The notes beneath the pieces were generated by a model. It ran no database searches. It saw only the letters and a program-made list of their open reading frames with translations, and was not told where the DNA came from. Below are positions 33,713 to 42,966 of a stretch of DNA of 64,000 nucleotides, one piece after another. The stretch covers positions 1-64,000 of the forward strand of contig NZ_FNOK01000002.1 of the NCBI RefSeq assembly GCF_900106995.1, read 5' to 3'. Each line of letters starts with the position of its first letter. The first letter of the stretch is position 1. Position numbers and translations under genes: made by a program. This DNA is from Saccharopolyspora shandongensis. Lineage in GTDB: Bacteria; Actinomycetota; Actinomycetes; Mycobacteriales; Pseudonocardiaceae.

Positions 33713-34977
33713 GAGTGGGCATCGTCGGGGCGGGCGCGACCGGGCTGACCGCGGCGTTCGACGCGGTGAAGGACGGGCACGAAGTGACGGTGCTGGAAGC
33801 GTCGGCGGAGCTGGGCGGGCTGGCGGCGTCGATCGAGGTCGGCGGGACGCCGCTGGAACGCTTCTACCACCACAGCTTCCGGACCGACCGGGCGATGATC
33901 GAGCTCGTCGAGGAGCTCGGTCTCGGGCACCTGCTGCGCTTCCACCGGCCCAGCACCGGCGTGTACGTCGACGGGGAGCTGCACGACTTCGGCACGCCGC
34001 AGGAGATGCTGCGGTTCCCGAAGTTCTCGCTGCTGGACCGGTTCCGCTTCGGGGCGTCCTCGGCGGCGCTGAAGTTCGTCCGAGATGGACAGCGGTTCAA
34101 CTCGGTGCGGGCGCTGGACTGGATGCGCCGCTGGGCCGGGCCGCGGGTCACCGAGAAGATCTGGGAACCGCTGCTGACCGGCAAGTTCGGTGGCCACGCG
34201 GAGCAGATCTCGATGGCCTGGCTGTGGGCGCGGATCCACTACCGCACGTTCGAACTCGGTTACGTGCACGGCGGTTTCGAGCAGGTGTACCGGGCGCTGC
34301 TGGACGCGGTGACCGAGCGCGGCGGGAAGGTCGAGTTCGGCAAGCCGGTCGAGACGATCCGCCAGCCTGGCGCGACGGTGCTGGTGGGCGCCCGGGACGG
34401 CAGCAGCTACGAATTCGACCGGCTGATCGTGACGGTCCCGCAGCCGGTGTTCGCGAAGGCGGCGGGCATCGACGACGACGATGTGCTGTGGCAGAACCAG
34501 TACCTCGGCGCGACCTGCTTCATCCTGGAGTGCGACCGCAGCGTCATCCCGCACTACTGGCTGAACATCAACGACACCGCGTTCCCGTTCCTGGCGGTCG
34601 TCGAGCACACGAACATGGTCGACCGCGGCGAGTACGGCGGCCGGCACGTCGTGTACGTCGGCAACTACGTGCCGCGCGAGGACTGGCGGTTCACCACCGA
34701 TCCGGCCGAGCTGCTGGAGCGCTACATCCCGTGGCTGCGCAAGCTGAATCCGGACTTCGACCGCTCCTGGATCCTGGACTGGCACTTCTCCAAGGCGGGC
34801 TTCGCCCAACCGATCGTGACGCCGCAGTACCGCTCCCTGATCCCGGGCCACCGAACGAAGATGCCGGGAGTGACCCTGGCGACGATGTCCCAGATCTACC
34901 CCCAGGACCGGGGCCAGTCCTACGCCATAGCAATGGCCCACGACGTAACCCGCCGCCTCGGCCTCAACCACGCCTGA
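33709..34977 (+). CDS. FAD/NAD(P)-binding oxidoreductase of the protoporphyrinogen-oxidase/amine-oxidase type
   Basis: The 422-residue flavoprotein starts MRVGIVGAGATGLTAAF, a dinucleotide-binding GxGxxG motif, and continues with LEASAELGGLAAS. A late region reads PGVTLATMSQIYPQDRGQSY, typical of the FAD-binding end of UDP-galactopyranose-mutase-like and amine-oxidase proteins. Its substrate is unknown. The operon suggests that it acts on a lipid-linked or nucleotide sugar. ATG 33709 lies in a four-base overlap with the gtrA stop. A perfect hairpin follows. Confidence 0.8.
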   Translation: MRVGIVGAGATGLTAAFDAVKDGHEVTVLEASAELGGLAASIEVGGTPLERFYHHSFRTDRAMIELVEELGLGHLLRFHRPSTGVYVDGELHDFGTPQEMLRFPKFSLLDRFRFGASSAALKFVRDGQRFNSVRALDWMRRWAGPRVTEKIWEPLLTGKFGGHAEQISMAWLWARIHYRTFELGYVHGGFEQVYRALLDAVTERGGKVEFGKPVETIRQPGATVLVGARDGSSYEFDRLIVTVPQPVFAKAAGIDDDDVLWQNQYLGATCFILECDRSVIPHYWLNINDTAFPFLAVVEHTNMVDRGEYGGRHVVYVGNYVPREDWRFTTDPAELLERYIPWLRKLNPDFDRSWILDWHFSKAGFAQPIVTPQYRSLIPGHRTKMPGVTLATMSQIYPQDRGQSYAIAMAHDVTRRLGLNHA

Positions 34978-34983
34978 CGCGCA

Positions 34984-35027
34984 GTTTCGCGAGAAATCGA
35001 CCGGTGAACGTCGATTTCTCGCGAAAC
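34984..35027 (+). terminator. Hairpin with perfect 18-bp arms (TTTCGCGAGAAATC type)
   Basis: Arms GTTTCGCGAGAAATCGAC and its exact complement flank an eight-base loop, six bases past the flavoprotein stop. Each arm is itself close to palindromic (TTTCGCGAGAAA), which links it to the TTTCGCG palindromes at 1854 and 8810-8880. Confidence 0.7.
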
Positions 35028-35038
35028 CGGCGGGGCGC

Positions 35039-35175
35039 TCACTGCGCGGTGAATGCGCCGTCCACCGCGATGAGCGCGCCGGTGATGAAGCGATCGTCAC
35101 GAAGTGGCCCGCCCCTTGAGCCGTGAAGTGCGGCAGGGCGGCGGCGATCCCGTGCAGGAAGCCGCGGAAAGGCAT
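35039..35175 (-). pseudogene. Short-chain dehydrogenase remnant with internal deletion
   Basis: Read leftward, the first part gives MPFRGFLHGIAAALPHF and GAGHFVTIAS, the helix and strand that precede the active-site Ser of an SDR. The next bases, in another frame, give FITGALIAVDGAFTAQ and a stop, the conserved SDR C-terminus. About 90 residues including the Tyr-Lys motif are missing at the junction near 35090-35100. It is certainly non-functional. Confidence 0.75.
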
Positions 35176-35345
35176 TGGAGCGCAAGCGCTTCGAGCATCG
35201 CGACGGCGGAGCGCTGACCACGCAAACCTTCGACGTCCGGTCCAGCCCCGGCCAGGAGCTCGTCGTGTACCACGCCGACTCGGGCTCGCCGAGCAGCGAA
35301 GCCCTCACCCTGCTCGGCACGCTCGCGGCCACCCGGCGCGGCTGA
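35175..35345 (+). pseudogene. C-terminal remnant of a MmyB-type XRE regulator
   Basis: The 56-residue frame encodes RFEHRDGGALTTQTFDVRSS, GQELVVYHADSGSPSSEAL and LLGTLAATRRG. This is the end of the MmyB-like ligand-binding domain of actinobacterial XRE regulators. No N-terminal part is present. Its first codon overlaps the SDR remnant on the other strand. MmyB regulators often stand divergent from SDR genes, so both halves probably decayed from one pair in a single deletion. Confidence 0.65.
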
Positions 35346-35389
35346 CGAAGGCGGCGCGCAGCCCGGTTGAGCTGCGCGCCGCCCCCGGA

Positions 35390-36964
35390 TCAGGCCTTGT
35401 TGAGGCCGGGCTTGCCGTCTTCGACCACGAACGACGCCAGGGTTTCCACCGGGGCGCCCGGCTTCGAGACGTACGGGACCACTCGGTAGTCCGCCCGCAG
35501 CTCGCCCGCCGTGAACTTCGTCCGGATGTAGCCCCGCTGGTTGTTGTACAGGCGGACGTGCGGGTTCTCCGCCAGGTAGCCCTTCTCCTTGTTCGTCAGG
35601 TTCGGCGAGCCGTCGCCGCCGCTGGTGATCGACGTGGTCGTCAGCTCCGTGCCGACGATCTTGTCGCCGTCGTGGACATCGTTGGCCCAGTTGGTGTGCA
35701 CGTCACCGGTGAGCACCACCGGGTTCCGGGTCTTCGCCTGCTCCCAGCCCTGGATGACGCGGGTCCGCGAACCGACGTAGCCGTCCCAGGAGTCCGGGTT
35801 GTAGGCCTTGTCCGGGCCGTTGAGGTAGTCGATCTCGGCGAACATGACCTGCTGGCCGAGGACGTCCCACTTGGCGTTGGAGCTGCGCAGGCCGTGCAGC
35901 AGCCAGCGCTCCTGCTCGGCGCCGGTGAGGCTGCGCTTCGGGTCCAGCCGGGCCGGGTCCTGGGTCGGGAACTTGTCCCCGCCGACCTGGTCGTCGCGGT
36001 ACTGCCGGGTGTCGAGCATGTGGAACGTCGCCAACCGTCCCCATTGGACGCGACGGTGCAGCCGCAGGTCGATGCCGTGCGGGATCTGCGCGCGGCGCAG
36101 CGGCATGTTCTCGTAGTAGGCCTGGAAGGCGGCCTTGCGGCGCTCCAGGAAGTTGGGCTGCGGGATCTCCGGCTTCTCGGGGATCTCGTCCGCCCAGTTG
36201 TTGTCCACCTCGTGGTCGTCCCACACCACGACCCACGGGGCCACCGCGTGCGCCTGCTGCAGGTCCGGGTCGGCCTTGTACTGGGCGTGCCGCTGGCGGT
36301 AGTTGGCCAGCGTCTCGGTCTCCGGCCCGGCGTGGTCGCGCGGGTTGCCGCTCGGCGCGACGTAGACCCCGGCCTTGTACTCGTACTGGTAGTCGCCGAG
36401 GTGCAGCACCAGGTCCGGGTGCTCCTCGGCGAGGTGCCGGTAGGCGGTGAAGTAGCCGTGCTCGTACTGCGCGCAGGACGCGAACGCCATGGAGAGGCTG
36501 GTCAGCGCGCCCGGCAGTGGCGCGGTGCGGGTGCGGCCGGTCGGCGAGAGCGAGCCCTCGGCGCGGAAGCGGTAGAAGTACTCGCGGTCCGGGCGCAGCC
36601 CGGACAGCTCGACGTGCACGCTGTGCCCCAGTTCCGGCGCGGCCTGCGCCTCGCCGCGCTGCACGACGCGCTTGAAACTCTCGTCCTCGGCGACCTCCCA
36701 CTGCACCGGGAAGGTCCGGTCCGGCATGCCGCCCATGCCGTCCTCGGCCAGCGGGTTCACCGCCAGGCGGGTCCACAGCACGACGCCGTCGGGCGCGGGA
36801 TCGCCGGACGCGACGCCGAGCGCGAAGACCTCGCCCCGGCGGGCGACGCCGGCACCCTGCTGCGCTACCGCCGGCAATGCGGCCACAGTGGACAGTGCGG
36901 CGGCACCCGCCAAGGTGCCGCCGAGCAACACGCTGCGCCGCGAGACGCCGGTGGGTTCAGACAA
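35390..36964 (-). CDS. phoD: PhoD-family alkaline phosphatase, Tat-exported
   Basis: The protein of about 524 residues starts with a twin-arginine signal (SRRSVLLGGTLAGAAAL). It is followed by the PhoD N-terminal domain (FALGVASGDPAPDGVVLWTR) and the metallophosphatase core with LHLGDYQYEYK, WDDHEVDNNW and a late LTGDVHTNWAND. PhoD enzymes release phosphate from esters and teichoic acids using Fe/Ca. The start is decided by the ribosome site: GGAGG lies five bases before TTG 36964, whereas ATG 36976 overlaps that GGAGG and has nothing upstream. The gene is monocistronic. Confidence 0.88.
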   Translation of the reverse strand: MSEPTGVSRRSVLLGGTLAGAAALSTVAALPAVAQQGAGVARRGEVFALGVASGDPAPDGVVLWTRLAVNPLAEDGMGGMPDRTFPVQWEVAEDESFKRVVQRGEAQAAPELGHSVHVELSGLRPDREYFYRFRAEGSLSPTGRTRTAPLPGALTSLSMAFASCAQYEHGYFTAYRHLAEEHPDLVLHLGDYQYEYKAGVYVAPSGNPRDHAGPETETLANYRQRHAQYKADPDLQQAHAVAPWVVVWDDHEVDNNWADEIPEKPEIPQPNFLERRKAAFQAYYENMPLRRAQIPHGIDLRLHRRVQWGRLATFHMLDTRQYRDDQVGGDKFPTQDPARLDPKRSLTGAEQERWLLHGLRSSNAKWDVLGQQVMFAEIDYLNGPDKAYNPDSWDGYVGSRTRVIQGWEQAKTRNPVVLTGDVHTNWANDVHDGDKIVGTELTTTSITSGGDGSPNLTNKEKGYLAENPHVRLYNNQRGYIRTKFTAGELRADYRVVPYVSKPGAPVETLASFVVEDGKPGLNKA

Positions 36965-37059
36965 GACGACCTCCATCGTTCGGGAAACGCCACAACTCTT
37001 ACCCCGAACGATGAAGGCACCCTGCCCACCGGGTGATCAGCAAATGAACAACCAACGCC

Positions 37060-37617
37060 TCACCGCAGCAACAACGCGGCGGGATCGACGGTCAGCTGAG
37101 ACGGAGACTCCAGATGCATGGTCGTCGCGCTTTCCGAGACCAGGAGGTACCGCCCGTCCTTGAGCTCGTACGCGGCCAGACTGGTCGGGCTTTCAAGATC
37201 CACGATCCAGTAATTGGGGATCCCGGCCTCCGCGTATTCGGCGAACTTCAGAACCCGGTCGATTCTTCCCGAACCTGGCGAAATCACCTCGACCGCCAGC
37301 ACCACGTCCGAAGCCTGGTACCGCGCGAGATTCTCCTTGGCCAATGCGGCCGGGACGACGACGAGATCAGGAACTCGCACAGTGGCCAAGTGCTCGAACA
37401 GCACGACTTCAACCTCGGCCAACGCAACCAAGGACTTGGGAAGCTGCGCCCGCAATTGGTAGCCGAGTTCCATCAGCGCCAACTGGTGGAAGGACACCGG
37501 CCGAGGAGTCACAGAGAGGTTCCCTTCAACGAGTTCAACGCGATGGCTGTTGTCCTCGGGAAGAGCGGCCCAATCTTCCAGGGACAGTAGATGGTCCGGC
37601 CACGCCGCAGCGCTCAT
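37060..37617 (-). CDS. Uma2-family (DUF820) putative endonuclease
   Basis: The 185-residue protein has the PD-(D/E)XK-like Uma2 layout. RVELVEGNLSVTPRP is at 26-40, RVPDLVVVP near 80 carries an active-site Asp, LAVEVISPGSGRIDR is near 106, and IPNYWIVDLE is near 132. Members are abundant in cyanobacteria and actinobacteria and are thought to be nucleases of unknown role. ATG 37617 has GAGGAGGAGG upstream. It ends in a leucine-rich tail. Confidence 0.85.
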   Translation of the reverse strand: MSAAAWPDHLLSLEDWAALPEDNSHRVELVEGNLSVTPRPVSFHQLALMELGYQLRAQLPKSLVALAEVEVVLFEHLATVRVPDLVVVPAALAKENLARYQASDVVLAVEVISPGSGRIDRVLKFAEYAEAGIPNYWIVDLESPTSLAAYELKDGRYLLVSESATTMHLESPSQLTVDPAALLLR

Positions 37618-37759
37618 CGCGCCCTCCTCCTCAGGCCAGGTACCGGTACTTGGTCATTGTGCCCTACTCGCCCGGTGGTGTCCCTGGTCAGCGGGTTGGG
37701 CCGAAATGCAGCGGCGCCCCCGGCCTGGTTCGGTCGGGGGCGCCGCTGTGTTCGTCTTC

Positions 37760-38953
37760 TTACAGGTAGAACGCCAGGAAGAGGCAGCCGGCGAGGATCA
37801 CGCCGAGGACCATCAGGACCTTGTCCTTCAGGACCACTTCCTCCGGCTCCCCGGCCACGCCCTTGTCGATGTCCACCGCGTACCGCAGGATCGCGATCAC
37901 CATCGGGATGATCGAGATCAGGCCCCAGCGGGACGCCTCGTCCTCCTGGATCGCGTACGCCCACAGTGCGTAGCACATGATCGTGATCGCCGCCGCGATC
38001 GCCCACACGAACCGCAGGTACGACGGCGAGTAGGCCTTCAGCGACTTGCGGATCTTCGCGCCGGTCTCCGACGCCAGCTTGACCTCGGCGTAGCGCTTGC
38101 CCGACACCATGAACAGCGAGCCGAACGCCACGATCAGGTAGAACCACTGCGTGATGACCAGGTGCGCGGCGGCACCACCGGCGATGGCGCGCAGCAGGAA
38201 ACCGGACGCCACGATGCACAGGTCGATCACCGGCTGGTGCTTCAAGCCGAAGCAGTAGCCCAGCTGCACGACGATGTAGACCGCCATCACCGCGAACAGC
38301 TGCATGCTGGTCACGGCCGAGATCAGCAGCGAGCCGCCGAGCAGCAGCACGCACACCGCGTACGCGATCGGCACCGGGATCAGGCCGGCGGCGATCGGGC
38401 GGTTCCGCTTGGTCGGGTGCTGCCGGTCCGCCTCAACGTCGATCGCGTCGTTGACGAAGTAGATGCCGGACGCCGCCATCGAGAACACGATGAACGCGAC
38501 GACCGAGTGCCACAGCACGCCCGGGTTGAGGATCTGGCCCGCCGCGAACGGCACGGCCAGCACCAGGACGTTCTTCACCCACTGCTTGGGGCGCAGTTCC
38601 TTGATCAGGCCGGTGACCAGGCCCGCCGTGGTGCCCGCCTTCGCGGTCACCTTCGCGTGGTAGGCGTCCGAGGACTTGTCCTTGATGTCGTCGGACTTCA
38701 CCGGCGCGGCCTCCAGCACCTCGTCGCCGAACTCGGCGCCGATCGTGCCTTCCGCGTCCGCCTCGATCTCGGCCAGCTTGGCCTTCACGGCCTTATCGGC
38801 ACCCGACTCGTCGTCGGACTCGTCGGTGCCGGGCTTCTCGGTTTCGGTCAGCACCGCGTCGCCGACGGCGGCACCGTTGCTGCCTTCCGCCTCGGCCTCG
38901 GCCGAGGCATCGGGCTTCCCGGTGTCGACCTCGGTTTCGTTCTTGTCAGCCAC
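37760..38953 (-). CDS. ubiA: Decaprenyl-phosphate phosphoribosyltransferase (UbiA family) with an acidic N-terminal extension
   Basis: The 397-residue protein has a typical UbiA-type core with about nine membrane helices from residue 115 onward. The first Asp motif NDAIDVEADRQHPTKRNRP is at 168-186, and a second acidic site follows near QPVIDLCIVASG. It makes decaprenyl-phosphoryl-5-phosphoribose from PRPP (as Rv3806c), the first step to DPA. Residues 1-105 are an unusual Asp/Glu/Ala-rich tail; the mycobacterial enzyme has almost none. ATG 38953 overlaps the end of the PAP2 gene by eight bases, so it follows glf-glfT2-PAP2 in one operon. An internal start near residue 110 cannot be excluded. 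Confidence 0.88.
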   Translation of the reverse strand: MADKNETEVDTGKPDASAEAEAEGSNGAAVGDAVLTETEKPGTDESDDESGADKAVKAKLAEIEADAEGTIGAEFGDEVLEAAPVKSDDIKDKSSDAYHAKVTAKAGTTAGLVTGLIKELRPKQWVKNVLVLAVPFAAGQILNPGVLWHSVVAFIVFSMAASGIYFVNDAIDVEADRQHPTKRNRPIAAGLIPVPIAYAVCVLLLGGSLLISAVTSMQLFAVMAVYIVVQLGYCFGLKHQPVIDLCIVASGFLLRAIAGGAAAHLVITQWFYLIVAFGSLFMVSGKRYAEVKLASETGAKIRKSLKAYSPSYLRFVWAIAAAITIMCYALWAYAIQEDEASRWGLISIIPMVIAILRYAVDIDKGVAGEPEEVVLKDKVLMVLGVILAGCLFLAFYL

Positions 38954-39515
38954 GGTTCCTCCGCCGTCTCATGAATCGCCGCACGCCCCACGCCACGGCA
39001 CCGCCGAGCGCCGAGCCGGCGACCACATCGCTCGGATAATGAACCCCCAGGACAAGCCGGCTGACCATCATCGGCGGCACCAGCACCGGGGTCAGCTTCT
39101 TGCCCGTCATCCCGCCGTAGAGCACCGCGGCGGCCGTCGTGGACGTCGCGTGCGAGGACGGGAAGCTCAGCTTGCTCGGCGTGCCCACGAGCACCTGCAC
39201 CTCGGGATCGGCGGGCCGCCGGCGCCGCACCACACGCTTCACCGCGATCGACGCCGCGTGCGCGGCGGCGACCCCGGCGGCGGCGGTCAGCCACTCGCCG
39301 CGGCGCTCGCGGTCCACCAGCGCGCCGACCGCGCCGATGGCCAGCCAGCCGCCGGCGTGCTCGCCGAACAGCGACATCGCCCGCGCGGTCTTCACCACCG
39401 CCGGCTTCGCCAGCGCGCCCTGCACCTTGCGCAGCGCGACGGTCTCGGGGGTGACCGCCGCCGATGCCTCTTCAGCGAGTTCTTCGGGGGCGGTCGCCGT
39501 CGTCAGCTCTGCCAC
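38946..39515 (-). CDS. PAP2-family phosphatase, probable DPPR phosphatase
   Basis: The 189-residue membrane protein carries the acid-phosphatase motifs KRVVRRRRP (about 93-101), SFPSSHAT (about 116-123) and SRLVLGVHYPSDVVAG (about 150-165). Between glfT2 and the UbiA-type enzyme, as Rv3807c is, it is the expected enzyme for removing the 5'-phosphate from decaprenyl-phosphoryl-5-phosphoribose to give DPR. GTG 39515 has GGAG five bases upstream; GTG 39575 would overlap glfT2. About 45 residues precede the membrane part and look disordered. Confidence 0.85.
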   Translation of the reverse strand: MAELTTATAPEELAEEASAAVTPETVALRKVQGALAKPAVVKTARAMSLFGEHAGGWLAIGAVGALVDRERRGEWLTAAAGVAAAHAASIAVKRVVRRRRPADPEVQVLVGTPSKLSFPSSHATSTTAAAVLYGGMTGKKLTPVLVPPMMVSRLVLGVHYPSDVVAGSALGGAVAWGVRRFMRRRRNRG

Positions 39516-39537
39516 ATCGTCTCCGGGTGAGTCGGGG

Positions 39538-41490
39538 TCACTTCTTGTCGAAGACCTGTTTCCAGGACTCCGCACTGGTCAGCTCGGGCAGCGCGGCGCG
39601 GTAGACCGACCGCAGCCGACCCCACTCCTGCGCCAGCCGCTTGTAGTTCGCCAGCGCGCGCACGCCGAGCCGGCGGAACTCCTCCGGGTCGCGGCGCCGG
39701 AACGCCACGCCGCTGCCGTCGGCGTTCGACACTGTCGCGCTGTCCAGGTTGCCCAGCAGGAACCACCGGGCGGCGGCAGCGGGCACGTTCAGCTGGGGCC
39801 GGTCGGAGGCCTCCCTCGTCGGCTCCTTGAGGTTGTGCAGCAGCGCCTTGGACGCGCGGGCCGCGATCACCGCCGGGTTCACCGGCGGCTTGAGCAGGCC
39901 CTCGGCCATGATCGGGTCCGCCGACGGAGGCGGGAACTCGCGGGCCGACGGCAGCGTCTTGGCGTCGTCGTAGTCCTTGCGCAGCTCGCGGACCTCCGGC
40001 AGCGCCGTGCGCAGCGTCTCGAACAGCCCGTCCGGGCCGGCCATGAAGTCCTCGAGCGCCTTCTGCTGCACCGCGACCGTGGAGTACTCCATCGACAGCA
40101 GGTGCCGGAGCGTGAGCTTGAGGCCCTGCTTGACGATGTTGGACTTGACTTCCTCCGGGCTGTGCAGCGCGGCCAGGATCAGCCGGTTGCGGGTGTGGAA
40201 GTACGCGGTCCAGTCCGTGGCGTCGTTCTTGTCGGTCCACGGCATGTGCCAGATCGCCGCGCCCGGCAGCGTCACCGTCGGGAACCCGTGCCCGCCCGCG
40301 CGCAGGGAGTACTCGGAGTCGTCGTGCTTGATGAACAGCGGCAGCGGCAGCCCGGTGCGCTCGATGACCTCGCGCGGGAACAGGCACATCCACCAGCCGT
40401 TGTAGGTGGAGTGGATGCGCTGGTGCAGCTTGGCCGTCTTGCGCAGCGTCTTCTTGGCGAAGTCGTGGTCGGTGACCGCGCCCGGCGCGGCCCGCCAGAC
40501 GCCCTGCGCCAGGTCGACGACCTCGCCCATGGTGTGCAGCCGCGAGCGGGCCTGCAGGTTGAGCATCTGCCCGCCGACGATCACCGGGTTCGACGCCGCG
40601 CGCGCGAACGCGTTCGCACGGAGCACGCCGTCGGGCTCCAGCGCGATGTCGTCGTCGATGACCATGACCTGCTCGGCGTCCGAGTTGTGCACGCCCTCGT
40701 ACATGACCCGCGTGAAGCCGCCGGAGCCGCCGAGGTTGTCCTGCTCGATGACGTGCAGCTTGTCGCCGATCCGGCGGGCGGCCTCGTCGAAGCCCTCGGT
40801 GTCGCGGATCTTCTGCGGGCCCTGGTCGGCCACCACGACCCGCTCCACGACCGCCATCACGTCGGGGTCCTCGCCCAGCGTCTGCAGGGCGAGCACGCAG
40901 TCGGCGGGCCGGATCGTGGTGGTGCCGATCAGCACCTTCTGCTTGGGCAGCGGCACGTCGGTGGTCCACGCCGCCTCGTCGATCTCCAGCGAGGCGTCGT
41001 TGGTGAACAGGTCGAACCAGATCCAGCCGCCGTCCTCGAACGGCGTCAGCGCCACCCGGAACTCCAGCGTCGTCCAGTCCGGGCTGTCGACCGGGCTGCC
41101 CTGCAGGTGGACGCTGTCGCCGTTGGCCTTCGAGCGGTAGACGTCGAGCCGACCGGCCCCCTTGACCTTCAGCCGCAGCACGACCTCGTCGACCTTGGTC
41201 CAACGCTTCCAGTAGCTGGCCGGGAAGGCGTTGAAGTAGGAGGCCAGGGAGATCTTGCTGTTCGCGGGCACCAGCAGGCGGCGGCGCGACACGACGGTCG
41301 CGGAACTGTTCAGCGCCGCGGGCTCGTCGATGTACAGCGGGCGCACGTCCAGCGGGTCTTCGCCGCGCGGGAACACGACGCGCTGCAGCACCTGCTCGGG
41401 CGCCGCATCGGCGGTCCCGGCGCGCATCGACGTCACGTCGCTGAGCTTGCTCTCGCCCGCGGCGGCATCTCGGGGGGTCCGGTCGGTCAC
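39538..41490 (-). CDS. glfT2: Galactofuranosyltransferase GlfT2
   Basis: The 650-residue enzyme matches the processive galactan polymerase. It has an N-terminal beta-sandwich (about 30-185) and a GT-A domain with DDD at 279-281 (VMVIDDDIALEP). The catalytic acidic pair is in FIKHDDSEYSLR (387-398), WHMPW lies at 414-418, and a C-terminal helical domain follows. GlfT2 alternates beta-1,5 and beta-1,6 galactofuranose links using UDP-Galf from Glf, encoded directly upstream. GTG 41490 abuts the glf stop (TGA 41492-41494), so the two are probably coupled. Confidence 0.93.
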   Translation of the reverse strand: MTDRTPRDAAAGESKLSDVTSMRAGTADAAPEQVLQRVVFPRGEDPLDVRPLYIDEPAALNSSATVVSRRRLLVPANSKISLASYFNAFPASYWKRWTKVDEVVLRLKVKGAGRLDVYRSKANGDSVHLQGSPVDSPDWTTLEFRVALTPFEDGGWIWFDLFTNDASLEIDEAAWTTDVPLPKQKVLIGTTTIRPADCVLALQTLGEDPDVMAVVERVVVADQGPQKIRDTEGFDEAARRIGDKLHVIEQDNLGGSGGFTRVMYEGVHNSDAEQVMVIDDDIALEPDGVLRANAFARAASNPVIVGGQMLNLQARSRLHTMGEVVDLAQGVWRAAPGAVTDHDFAKKTLRKTAKLHQRIHSTYNGWWMCLFPREVIERTGLPLPLFIKHDDSEYSLRAGGHGFPTVTLPGAAIWHMPWTDKNDATDWTAYFHTRNRLILAALHSPEEVKSNIVKQGLKLTLRHLLSMEYSTVAVQQKALEDFMAGPDGLFETLRTALPEVRELRKDYDDAKTLPSAREFPPPSADPIMAEGLLKPPVNPAVIAARASKALLHNLKEPTREASDRPQLNVPAAAARWFLLGNLDSATVSNADGSGVAFRRRDPEEFRRLGVRALANYKRLAQEWGRLRSVYRAALPELTSAESWKQVFDKK

Positions 41491-41491
41491 G

Positions 41492-42739
<1,248 letters not shown>

Positions 42740-42966
42740 CTACGCATGGCTACGCGGCGTGTTGATATCGCGTCAGCGGGCCGCATTTTCGCTCTTGATC
42801 AGGCATTTTCCGCAACAGCGGGTGATTCAGGCAGTACCGTTCGCAGCTATTCCCGAATGTTATTACTCGTCAGGCGACCCGGCCGGTGTGTCGTGCCTTC
42901 GATAACATCGCGCCGGCGCGACGCGGGGCGCCGCGCCGCATTCCCAGGGGGCGGTGAGCATCGGTT

